This document shows, one piece after another, positions 1-5,892 of a DNA stretch of 5,892 nucleotides. The DNA comes from Saprospiraceae bacterium (GTDB taxonomy: Bacteria; Bacteroidota; Bacteroidia; Chitinophagales; Saprospiraceae): assembly GCA_025455635.1 (NCBI GenBank), contig JALOMF010000286.1, positions 1 through 5,892 of the forward strand. Reading direction: 5' to 3'. Position numbers and translations under genes: made by a program. Every line of letters starts with the position of its first letter. Positions within the stretch are counted from its first letter, which is position 1. Under the pieces are notes generated by a model. That model had not been told where the DNA came from. It ran no database searches and saw nothing but the letters and a program-made list of their open reading frames with translations.

Positions 1-30
1 ACACAGTTTTATAGTATAATATGTGCTTAA

Positions 31-174
31 TTCCTAAAATTTTTGATTTCAGGAGGTCAGGTTCCAAGCGAGGAAAAGCATCCCCTACACTTGTTGGTCA
101 GCCACGACTCGCAGTACCCTTACGCTGTGACTATCTCCCAGTCAATGCTGCTTGAGGCTGATAGGGTTTATTAA
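31..174 (+). other. possible C-terminal coding scrap, unidentified
   Basis: A plus-strand frame is open from a TAA at 28-30 to a TAA at 172-174. From about residue 7 it reads like ordinary protein (SGGQVPSEEKHPLH, then LLVSHDSQYPYAVTISQSM). It has no start codon near its beginning; the only in-frame ATG is at 145. The 30 bases before it are AT-rich and do not look coding. It may be the end of a gene broken upstream, or chance. I recognise no family. It converges on the decayed minus-strand gene, whose stop codons at 168-173 overlap its end. Confidence 0.2.
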
Positions 175-737
175 CCGCTCGTCCCAGTTGGCACTAGTTT
201 CACCTCAAAACCATCCTCCACGACCTGGAAGCGGCCCTTAGGCTCTTGCTCATCATCGTAACTTTTGCCCCCCTCACCTGGTCGGTGCAAGCACGTTCAG
301 GATGTAGCTGAAGTCGTCATGTGGAAAGTTGAACGGCTCGCCGAGGTTTTTCGGCTCGGCGAATATTTCCCTCGGTAGCATAAGCAAAGTAGGGGTTTGG
401 CAGGTTTGAGCAAAACCACCGGGGCCGTACCAATGGCAAACGGCTCCCGGCAAAATTGACACACTGTACTTTATACTCCCACCTTGTCAGGTGGGTGCAT
501 TTGATATCGAAATGGTTTGCTGCCACAACGTTTATGTTCGCTGCGGCGACGGTCACTGCCTGAATGCTAAAAAAGCTCGATGGGTTGGGAGATAGTAGCC
601 GCCCGTTTGCGAAGCTACTTACCAAGGTAATCGTGAACGGCCCTGCCACCAGGGCACTCAACACGAAAAGTACCCTTAGACCGGATATAAGTGTACGGAC
701 ATTGCCGTTGCCGTGGCTTCTGTTATTGGCGAAAAGT

Positions 738-856
738 GTGACCTCCGAACCATGACAGTAAGTGCCACCACCACTGATGCCAGCGATGGAAGCACCTTGG
801 TTCACAGTTACCGTCATAGTGGCCGTGGCAGCAAGGCCACAAGCTTCGGAGGTCAC
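738..856. repeat. 12-bp perfect inverted repeat, 95-bp spacer
   Basis: GTGACCTCCGAA at 738-749 is exactly reverse-complementary to TTCGGAGGTCAC at 845-856. Both arms lie in the decayed Ig-like gene; on the minus strand they encode the GSEVTL and VTSEA stretches of neighbouring repeats. No function is evident, and chance within a repetitive coding sequence is possible. Confidence 0.45.
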
Positions 857-1018
857 GGTCAGTTCATAAGTACTGTTTTTATAGACATTGGTAATCAGCC
901 AGTGTGGTTGATTTGAGGCAAAATCAGTTCCCGAACCTCCGCCATTCGTAGTGGTAGCCTTGCCGCCTTCGGCGAAAAGCTGCACCGAGTCGCCGGGACT
1001 GGCCGAGCCTGATATAGA
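738..1018 (-). other. Ig-like/PKD-like repeat remnants
   Basis: In one minus-strand frame there are two successive domain signatures. The first starts SISGSASPGDSVQLFAEGG, passes through GGGSGTDFASNQ and NVYKNSTYELTVTSEACG, and ends ATATMTVTVN. The next begins ASIAGISGGGTYCHGSEVTL. The pattern 'sxsgsgxxCxGsxVtLxa...tYtvtvt...tatvtvtv' is typical of tandem Ig-like repeats in secreted Bacteroidota proteins. The frame is cut off on its upstream side by a TGA just before SISG. Downstream the resemblance fades into frame-mixed fragments of a third repeat at about 550-620. Confidence 0.5.
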
Positions 1019-1031
1019 GGCTCAGGCCAGT
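998..1031. repeat. near-perfect inverted repeat at a frame break
   Basis: ACTGGCCGAGCC (998-1009) pairs with GGCTCAGGCCAGT (1019-1031) across a 9-base loop. All 12 base pairs match, with a single bulged A at 1024. The hairpin sits exactly where the minus-strand reading frame changes and a TGA appears just upstream of the SISGSASPGDS domain start. Confidence 0.6.
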
Positions 1032-1303
1032 GGAGCTTGCCAATTTCCACGTTGCAGGGCACAAAGTTGGCTATGGCAAGGCCATCAGGCTTGGCGTAGT
1101 TGCAAATGACGTTAGTGAAGACGAAGCCGGGGTCGGGCGTTTATGCAAAGGGAAAAACCGATGTCTCCGTTCATAGGTGGATGGCTTTGCTGGGTGAAAA
1201 TGGAAGCAATATTTCACGAAGGGACCATGTTGATTTCCATAAAATCCCTGTTAAGCGACAACCCGGCTGGCGTACCATACTGGTCAGAAATAGCAACCAG
1301 GCC

Positions 1304-1455
1304 AGGTGTCACCGTTATCGTGACCAAAGCGGTATTGTAGCGGAGATGGTACTTTTTTCGCAAACTACAATTTGAAAAAAATCGGTACCTGAGTCGTTTG
1401 TTTTTGGGGTATAGTCGAAATTGCCCTTGGATGACCCGTTGCCAGTTACAGAAAA
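1304..1455 (-). other. Big_9/cadherin-like Ig domain remnant (frameshifted)
   Basis: This is the best-preserved piece of the decayed gene. The minus strand reads FSVTGNGSSKGNFDYTPKT, then NDSGTDFFQIVVCEKSTISA. That follows the family pattern of a 'G-x-F-x-YTP' strand, 'GTD-F', a Cys in the next strand, and a closing 'ATVTITVTP' strand. The closing strand (TALVTITVTPG) lies in another frame, so a frameshift sits near 1325-1336. The family assignment rests on remembered motif patterns, not on a search. Confidence 0.55.
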
Positions 1456-1560
1456 GGCATCCCGCAGCCGGGGAAAAATCTGCGGCAAGGCTGAGTTTGC
1501 AGCAGTGGTCGGCGGGGAGATATGGGTGATGGCCAGCATCAGGGCAGCGAAATTAATATC

Positions 1561-1611
1561 ACCGATTCCTCGGAATCGGTCACGAAGGATTATTAGTTCC
1601 TCCTTCTCGTG
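1561..1611. repeat. two abutting hairpins
   Basis: ACCGATTCC (1561-1569) and GGAATCGGT (1572-1580) form a perfect 9-bp stem with only two bases (TC) between the arms. Directly next to it, CACGAAGGA (1581-1589) pairs with TCCTTCTCGTG (1601-1611) over nine base pairs with a two-base bulge. No T-run follows on either strand, so these are not typical intrinsic terminators. They lie in the part of the decayed minus-strand frame that does not resemble Ig domains. Confidence 0.5.
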
Positions 1612-1740
1612 CGATTGGATGGTGAGAATGGATGCCTTCACACCCAAACATTGCGCAATCTTCTCGCCTGTTTATTTTTTCAATGAACTTACTGATTGGT
1701 TATCAATCACTTATGATGACAGTTTATTGACGGTAGCTTA

Positions 1741-1985
1741 GATTAATCAGTGATACTTGTGAGGAGGGTAAATAAATATTTTAAAAGCCTTCAATAGTGC
1801 TGTGAATAACGCTCGGTACCGAGGGGCTTGCCCCCCATGTATGTAAACACAATCAGTTGTTCAAATAACTATGAAATGGAGGGATGTTGTAATTTTTAAA
1901 TTGCACTTTTCACAGAATAGGCCATCAACCATAAAGTCCAAGTTTTCAAAATGAAGGCATCTTGTTAAAACACATATCATGGCGC
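1741..1985. other. AT-rich non-coding stretch
   Basis: No convincing reading frame is present here; stops are frequent in all frames that I checked. It separates the decayed repeat-protein gene from the small minus-strand membrane protein. The only conspicuous structure is the GC-rich palindrome cluster at 1812-1834. Confidence 0.5.
1812..1834. repeat. GC-rich palindrome plus overlapping hairpin
   Basis: CTCGGTACCGAG (1812-1823) is a perfect 12-bp palindrome. Its last base begins GGGGCTTGCCCC (1823-1834), a 5-bp stem with a TT loop, and the C-run continues to 1836. The block is strikingly GC-rich inside AT-rich DNA. It could be a REP-like element, an end hairpin of a lost mobile element, or a protein-binding site. 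No transposase gene is present nearby. Confidence 0.45.
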
Positions 1986-2228
1986 TCAATCTTCCTCAAC
2001 GTTGTAGCTTGTAACTTGGATTGAGCTTGATAGACTTCCATTGGCACTTCCCATAAATGTTGTTACAACTTGTTGCACCGATTCTTGTGATGATTCTGCT
2101 GATTTGGAATTGTCGCATACTACGATTTTCACAGCAATCAAAATACAGCCACATAAAAGCAATAAAAACCCTACTAGGAAATTAAACCTATCTTCATGCG
2201 AGATTCTTGTGTCAATTGAATGTGTCAT
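1986..2228 (-). CDS. hypothetical small membrane protein, 80 residues
   Basis: The frame starts at ATG 2228-2226 and ends at TGA 1988-1986. A polar, charged N-terminus (MTHSIDTRISHEDRFN) precedes one strongly hydrophobic segment at about residues 17-38 (FLVGFLLLLCGCILIAVKI), followed by a Ser/Gln/Val-rich polar tail of about 40 residues. This would suit a single-pass inner-membrane protein. The two Cys in the membrane segment do not form a convincing lipobox. I recognise no family. No Shine-Dalgarno is visible before the start, which is normal for Bacteroidota. A weak TATCGTTTG lies about 18 bases upstream but has one base too many for the TAnnTTTG consensus. A bulged hairpin lies about 40 bases upstream. 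The plus strand is also open across much of this stretch, so chance is possible. The membrane profile and polar-hydrophobic-polar layout favour the minus strand. Confidence 0.4.
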   Translation of the reverse strand: MTHSIDTRISHEDRFNFLVGFLLLLCGCILIAVKIVVCDNSKSAESSQESVQQVVTTFMGSANGSLSSSIQVTSYNVEED

Positions 2229-2889
2229 CTAATTGTGTTTGTACTCCAAACGATAAGCACCTCAATGAAATCAGTTTAGGTTATTTTGCTAGAAAAAGCT
2301 GAATAACCAACTGATTTTCAGCCTTCTGCAATAATCAAAACAATTTCCAACAATTACTTACCTACCCTCAATGCGTGTTCATTGAAGTCCGTTACCCAAA
2401 TGGAAGTTTAAAAATTGTCAACATGCCAAAACTTGACCGACCGGGCCAATTGAGGCAATTTTTAAGGCGAGTAGGTTTGTGTTAAGCTTTTGCGGAAATA
2501 ACAAATAAAAAACATGCTCAACCATGTACGGTGGCTGAAATGGGTAGGCACAATACTTAAAGGTTAGTGTAGCAGTTTTTGCACGAAGCGTTCCATTTGA
2601 TACGCCATTATCAATTGTACTGTGAAGTATCAAATTAGGAATGCAAATATAGGCTTGATGTGAAACGAAACGCAACCAAATTTTCAAAAACTGTGACGTC
2701 AAAAACGCAAAAATATAGCTCGGAAAAAATACACAACTCCTTGAAAAAAAGATAGTTAGACTGAAAATTTTCAAAAAAACTGTTGAATTCCAACCCTGCT
2801 TTTTCACGAAAAAAAGTGTGCTGCCACTTCCGTCAACATCCAATATTTCCAACCAAATAAGCGAAGGATAGCACGACACCTTTATATTT
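2229..2889. other. AT-rich intergenic region
   Basis: About 660 bases without a convincing gene. It contains the bulged hairpin at 2267-2318 and a series of A-tracts between 2701 and 2815 upstream of the amidohydrolase promoter box. A 161-codon minus-strand frame from a TTG at 2903 to 2418 is open, but its product is mostly Phe/Lys/Ile-rich residues read from A/T runs and resembles no protein I know, so I do not call it. The base composition contrasts sharply with the GC-rich gene that follows. Confidence 0.5.
2267..2318. repeat. long bulged inverted repeat (hairpin)
   Basis: AAATCAGTT (2268-2276) pairs with AACTGATTT (2309-2317), and GGTTATT (2279-2285) pairs with AATAACC (2302-2308). That gives 16 Watson-Crick pairs interrupted only by two unpaired bases, 2277-2278. 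An inner GCT/AGC stem (2288-2290 with 2297-2299) closes an AGAAAA loop. No T-tract follows the complete stem on either strand, so it is not a standard terminator. It lies about 40 bases upstream of the small minus-strand gene and could act in its leader, or be the remains of a small inverted-repeat element. Confidence 0.55.
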
Positions 2890-2922
2890 CTATCTTTGCC
2901 CAAAACACTAAATCAAAGATAG
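2890..2922. promoter_or_regulatory. 9-bp perfect inverted repeat around the transcription start (possible operator)
   Basis: CTATCTTTG (2890-2898) and CAAAGATAG (2914-2922) are exact reverse complements, 15 bases apart. The left arm is the -7 box itself; the right arm ends three bases before the ATG. A dimeric regulator bound here would cover the RNA polymerase start region. The right arm also presents the same -7 box on the minus strand, so antisense transcription is another possibility. Confidence 0.4.
2891..2898 (+). promoter_or_regulatory. Bacteroidota-type -7 promoter box for the amidohydrolase
   Basis: TATCTTTG matches the TAnnTTTG -7 consensus of the Bacteroidota primary sigma factor exactly. 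It lies 27 bases before the ATG, so a transcript starting a few bases downstream would have a short leader of about 20 bases, as is common in this phylum. I see no convincing TTTG or TTG -33 box at the expected distance, so the site is probable rather than certain. Confidence 0.45.
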
Positions 2923-2925
2923 CGC

Positions 2926-5892
2926 ATGAGATACATCTGGACATTCGCCTTGATTTTATTGGCTAGCCTCAGCACCGATGCCCAAGTCACCTTCCCCCGC
3001 AACGGCGTAGCCGACCAGCGGGAGGGACTATACGCCTTCACCAATGCCACGATTTTTCAAAGCTGGAACACCAAGCTGGAAAACGCCACCCTCATCATCC
3101 GAAAAGGAAAGGTAGAAGCCATCGGCGTAGGCATCCCCGTGCCACAAGATGCCGTCGTGGTGGATGCGAGCGGAAAAACGATTTACCCCTCCTTCATTGA
3201 CCTCTACACCGACTACGGAATGCCCGAAAAACCTGCCGCTGGGCCAAGCGGCGGCGGTGGCAGGGGCCAGCAAATGCTCTCGAACAAGGACGGGGCCTTC
3301 AGTTGGAACCAAGCCTTAAAGCCTGAATATCAGGCATTTGAAAACTTCAAAACCAACGACAAGGCGGCCAGTGAGCTTCGCAAACTCGGCTTCGGGGCCG
3401 TGCTGACGCACAACATGGACGGCATCAGCCGGGGCAGCTCGGTCATGGTCACGCTCGGCAATGGCAACGAGCACGAGGTCATCGTGCGGGAGCGGGTCGG
3501 GCACCACCTATCATTCCGCAAGGGCAGCTCCACACAGGCTTACCCCAGCTCGCTCATGGGATGCATCGCCCTGCTGCGCCAGACCTACCTCGACGGCCAG
3601 TGGTACAAAAACGGTGGCCGCAAGGAAGAGGTCAACCGCTCGCTCGAAGCTTGGAACGAGCAGCTTGGCCTCCCGCAGTTCTTTGAGGTGAGCGACAAAC
3701 TGGACCTGCTGCGGGCAGCCCGGCTCGGTAAGGAGTTCGGCGTCAGCTACACCATAAAAGGCAATGGCGACGAGTACCAGCGCCTCGACGACGTGAGGGC
3801 CACCGGCTCTCCGCTCATCGTCCCCATCAACTTCCCAGCGGCTTACGATGTGGAAGACCCGCTCGACGCCATGCAGGTGACGCTGGCGCAAATGAAGCAC
3901 TGGGAACTCGCACCGACCAACCCCGCCCGCCTAGCCACGGCTGGCATTCCTTTCGCCTTGACTACCAATGGTTTACAAAAAAAAGAGGAGTTCATGGCCA
4001 ACCTACGCAAGGCCATCGAGAACGGACTCAGCGAAGCGGATGCTTTGAAAGCACTAACCTACGTGCCCGCTGGCTTGGCCAATTCATTGAACGAACTCGG
4101 AACTTTGGATAAAGGCAAAATCGCCAATTTCATCATCGCCTCCGGCAATGTTTTCGAGGAAAAAACGAAGGTGCTGCACAATTGGGTAAATGGTAAGCCA
4201 TTCGTTTTCAAGGATTTGGCACAGCCCGACCTCGCTGGCACTTACTCGTTTGCCGTAGGCGACATGATGCAAAAAATGGAGGTGAAAGAAGTAAGCGATG
4301 GCTTCGAGATGAACATCTTGGTGGACGATACCACCAAAACGAAAATCAACGCCAAGCTCGTCGGCGACCGCATTACCCTGAGTTTCAGACCCAAAAACTC
4401 GGAGCAAACGACCCGACTGAGCGGCACGGTTTCCGAAGGAAAAATGGGCGGCACGGGCCAAGAAGGCACGGGCAACTGGGTCAACTGGAGCGCCACCCGC
4501 ACGGGCGAAATTGCGACAGATTCCACTAAAACCGACAAAAAAGGGGACAAAAAGGCAGCAGCGGAATTGGGCAAAGTCACCTACCCCTTCACGGCGTTCG
4601 GTTGGACGGAGCGGCCAAAGCAGGGCAGTTTTTTGCTCAAAAACGCCACGGTCTGGACCTGCGAAAAAGACGGCATCCTGCAAAACGCCGACGTGCTGAT
4701 TGTCAACGGCAAAATCTCGAAAATCGGGAAGAACCTAAGCCAAGCGGGGGCCACCGAAGTGGACGCCACGGGCAAGCACATCACGCCGGGCATCATTGAC
4801 GAGCACTCGCACATCGCCGTAGCGAGGGGCGTGAACGAGGGCACGCAGGCCAGCAGCGCCGAGGTTCGCATCGGCGACGTGGTGGACTCGGAGGACATTG
4901 ACATTTACCGCCAACTGAGCGGCGGCGTCACTTGCTCGCAACTGTTGCACGGCTCGGCCAACCCCATCGGCGGACAAAGCGCCATCATCAAACTGCGCTG
5001 GGGCTTCACGCCGGACGAGATGAAAAACGAGGATGCCAAGCCGTTCATCAAGTTTGCCCTCGGCGAAAACGTGAAGCAAAGCAACTGGGGCAATGAGGGC
5101 GGCACCCGCTTCCCACAAACCCGCATGGGCGTGGAGCAGGTGTACGAAGACTATTTTACAGAGGCAAAAAAATACGGTGAGCTGAAGAAGTCGGGCAAGC
5201 CCTACCGCCGTGACCTAGAGCTGGAAACCCTGCTCGAAATCCTTGAAAACCAGCGCTTTATCACCTGCCACAGCTACCGCCAGAGCGAAATCAACATGCT
5301 CATGGAATTGGGCAAACGGATGGGCTTCAAGGTGAACACTTTCACCCACATCTTGGAAGGTTACAAAGTGGCCGACAAGATGCGGGAGCATGGCGCCGGG
5401 GGCAGCAGCTTCGCTGATTGGTGGGCCTACAAGTTCGAGGTGTGGGAGGCCATCCCGCACAACGGGGCTATCATGCACGAGCAGGGCGTGACCGTCGCCT
5501 TCAACTCTGACGACGCCGAAATGGCCCGCCGCCTGAACCAAGAGGCCGCCAAGGCTGTGCGCTTCGGGGGCGTGAGCGAGGAGGAGGCGCTGAAGTTCGT
5601 GACACTGAACCCAGCCAAGCTGCTGCACATCGCCGACCAAACGGGCAGCCTGAAACCGGGCAAGGACGCCGATGTGGTGGTCTGGAGCGACCACCCGCTT
5701 TCCGTGTATGCCAAGGCCGAAATGACCTTTGTGGATGGCATTAAGTTTTTTGACAGAAAAGAGGACCAGCGGCTACAGGCCGAAGTGGACGCCGAGCGCA
5801 ACCGCTTGATTCAGAAGTTGTTGGCAGCGAAAAAAGACGGAAGCGGCACCCAAAAGCCGGGCGGCAGGGGACGTGGGCACCATTATCATTGT
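2926..5892 (+). CDS. exported tandem amidohydrolase-family protein (3' end outside window)
   Basis: The frame begins at ATG 2926, directly after an in-frame TAG (2920-2922), so no earlier start is possible. It stays open for 989 codons to the window end. Residues 1-19 form a signal peptide (R2, hydrophobic core I4-L15, likely cut after A19 before Gln). Residues 35-425 form a first amidohydrolase-like half: an N-terminal beta part, FIDLYTDYG at 90-98 where active members have D-x-H-x-H, and a closing GTLDKGKIANFIIA (392-405). Residues 431-530 are a beta-rich insert, followed by a Lys-rich linker. Residues 553-940 form the second half. It carries PGIIDEHSH with H627 and H629, H782 (ITCHSYR), H808 (NTFTHILEG), D862 (FNSDD) and the closing GSLKPGKDADVVVW (907-920). 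This layout fits imidazolonepropionase-like amidohydrolases (COG1228), metal-dependent hydrolases of C-N bonds in rings or amides. The true substrate is unknown; a secreted or periplasmic role is inferred from the signal peptide. The tail (from 945) is Lys/Gly-rich and reaches a His/Cys cluster at 985-989. Confidence 0.92.
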   Translation, partial: MRYIWTFALILLASLSTDAQVTFPRNGVADQREGLYAFTNATIFQSWNTKLENATLIIRKGKVEAIGVGIPVPQDAVVVDASGKTIYPSFIDLYTDYGMPEKPAAGPSGGGGRGQQMLSNKDGAFSWNQALKPEYQAFENFKTNDKAASELRKLGFGAVLTHNMDGISRGSSVMVTLGNGNEHEVIVRERVGHHLSFRKGSSTQAYPSSLMGCIALLRQTYLDGQWYKNGGRKEEVNRSLEAWNEQLGLPQFFEVSDKLDLLRAARLGKEFGVSYTIKGNGDEYQRLDDVRATGSPLIVPINFPAAYDVEDPLDAMQVTLAQMKHWELAPTNPARLATAGIPFALTTNGLQKKEEFMANLRKAIENGLSEADALKALTYVPAGLANSLNELGTLDKGKIANFIIASGNVFEEKTKVLHNWVNGKPFVFKDLAQPDLAGTYSFAVGDMMQKMEVKEVSDGFEMNILVDDTTKTKINAKLVGDRITLSFRPKNSEQTTRLSGTVSEGKMGGTGQEGTGNWVNWSATRTGEIATDSTKTDKKGDKKAAAELGKVTYPFTAFGWTERPKQGSFLLKNATVWTCEKDGILQNADVLIVNGKISKIGKNLSQAGATEVDATGKHITPGIIDEHSHIAVARGVNEGTQASSAEVRIGDVVDSEDIDIYRQLSGGVTCSQLLHGSANPIGGQSAIIKLRWGFTPDEMKNEDAKPFIKFALGENVKQSNWGNEGGTRFPQTRMGVEQVYEDYFTEAKKYGELKKSGKPYRRDLELETLLEILENQRFITCHSYRQSEINMLMELGKRMGFKVNTFTHILEGYKVADKMREHGAGGSSFADWWAYKFEVWEAIPHNGAIMHEQGVTVAFNSDDAEMARRLNQEAAKAVRFGGVSEEEALKFVTLNPAKLLHIADQTGSLKPGKDADVVVWSDHPLSVYAKAEMTFVDGIKFFDRKEDQRLQAEVDAERNRLIQKLLAAKKDGSGTQKPGGRGRGHHYHC

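Larger units (their letters stand above)
168..1671 (-). pseudogene. decayed secreted multidomain Ig-like repeat protein
   Basis: On the minus strand, recognisable pieces of bacterial Ig-like and cadherin-like domains follow each other in changing frames. From 1671 to about 1330 one frame ends in a Big_9-like domain. It continues in a second frame as TALVTITVTPG, then YGTPAG, and meets a stop at 1214-1216. A third piece (TPDPGFVFTNVICNYAKPDG) covers 1140-1081. Another (SISGSASPGDSVQLFAEGG) starts at 1018 and stays open to 317. A GPGGFAQTCQTPTL piece lies at 385-426 in yet another frame. A charged tail (GRFQVVEDGFEVKLVPTG) ends at tandem TAA codons, 168-173. Intact relatives are long exported proteins of Bacteroidota, often surface adhesins or ending in a secretion-sorting domain. 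No signal peptide or sorting domain is visible, so the N-terminus is lost or lay elsewhere. At least five breaks make a working product very unlikely; sequencing error cannot fully be excluded. The non-Ig stretch coded at 1480-1671 may be foreign to the original gene. Confidence 0.62.

Noticed and set aside
15..56. TATAAT at 15-20 and AGGAGG at 51-56 as a promoter and ribosome binding site
   Set aside because: No start codon follows at a suitable distance, and these are not the signals expected in Bacteroidota; AT-rich chance matches.
1421..1741. 106-codon plus-strand open frame
   Set aside because: Opposite strand to the Big_9-like remnant, which has recognisable domain motifs; the plus-strand product does not.
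2041..2232. 63-codon plus-strand open frame
   Set aside because: Overlaps the minus-strand frame with a clear membrane segment, and shows no comparable protein-like pattern.
2293..2323. Minus-strand terminator formed by GCTGAA/TTCAGC followed by TTTTT
   Set aside because: The stem is only six base pairs, and the alternative long hairpin at 2267-2318 uses the same bases with far more pairing.
2418..2903. 161-codon open frame on the minus strand starting with TTG
   Set aside because: The product is dominated by residues read from A/T runs, matches nothing I recognise, and has no clear start signal. Its length is notable for AT-rich DNA, but I do not regard it as a gene without conservation evidence.
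3511..3900. Minus-strand open frame opposite the amidohydrolase
   Set aside because: Antisense shadow of a GC-rich gene whose plus-strand frame carries clear family motifs.
4084..4683. 199-codon minus-strand open frame
   Set aside because: Lies fully within the amidohydrolase frame; its length follows from the codon bias of the plus-strand gene.
5215..5694. 159-codon minus-strand open frame, His/Val-rich
   Set aside because: Antisense shadow of the catalytic half of the amidohydrolase, which contains H782, H808 and D862.

Overview
The window looks like a piece of a Bacteroidota genome. Three things suggest this: a secreted tandem amidohydrolase of a kind common in that phylum, remnants of an Ig-like/cadherin-like repeat protein typical of its large secreted adhesins, and an exact TAnnTTTG -7 promoter box in front of the main gene, which has an AT-rich leader and no Shine-Dalgarno sequence. 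I cannot name a genus. The GC-rich third codon positions would suit a mid-to-high-GC lineage, but this is only an impression.

Layout. Positions 1-174 hold at most a short plus-strand coding scrap. Positions 168-1671 hold a badly decayed minus-strand gene for a multidomain secreted protein. Ig-like segments can be read in at least three frames, with frame breaks near 1330, 1141, 1020, about 470 and about 285, and an in-frame stop at 1214-1216. Positions 1741-2925 are AT-rich and mostly non-coding. They contain several inverted repeats and one plausible 80-residue minus-strand membrane protein (1986-2228).

Positions 2926-5892 are one uninterrupted plus-strand frame of 989 codons that runs off the window end. 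It encodes an exported protein made of two amidohydrolase-like halves joined by a beta-rich segment. The C-terminal half keeps the expected metal-binding His/Asp residues. In the N-terminal half every one of them appears to be replaced, so it is probably a catalytically dead copy of the fold.

The genes do not form a visible operon. The amidohydrolase has its own promoter-like box, embedded in a perfect 9-bp inverted repeat next to its start codon. No RNA genes, CRISPR array, intact insertion sequence or defence system are visible. The points most worth following up are the dead/active amidohydrolase pair, the inverted repeat over the promoter, the bulged hairpin at 2267-2318, and the clustering of inverted repeats in and beside the decayed gene.
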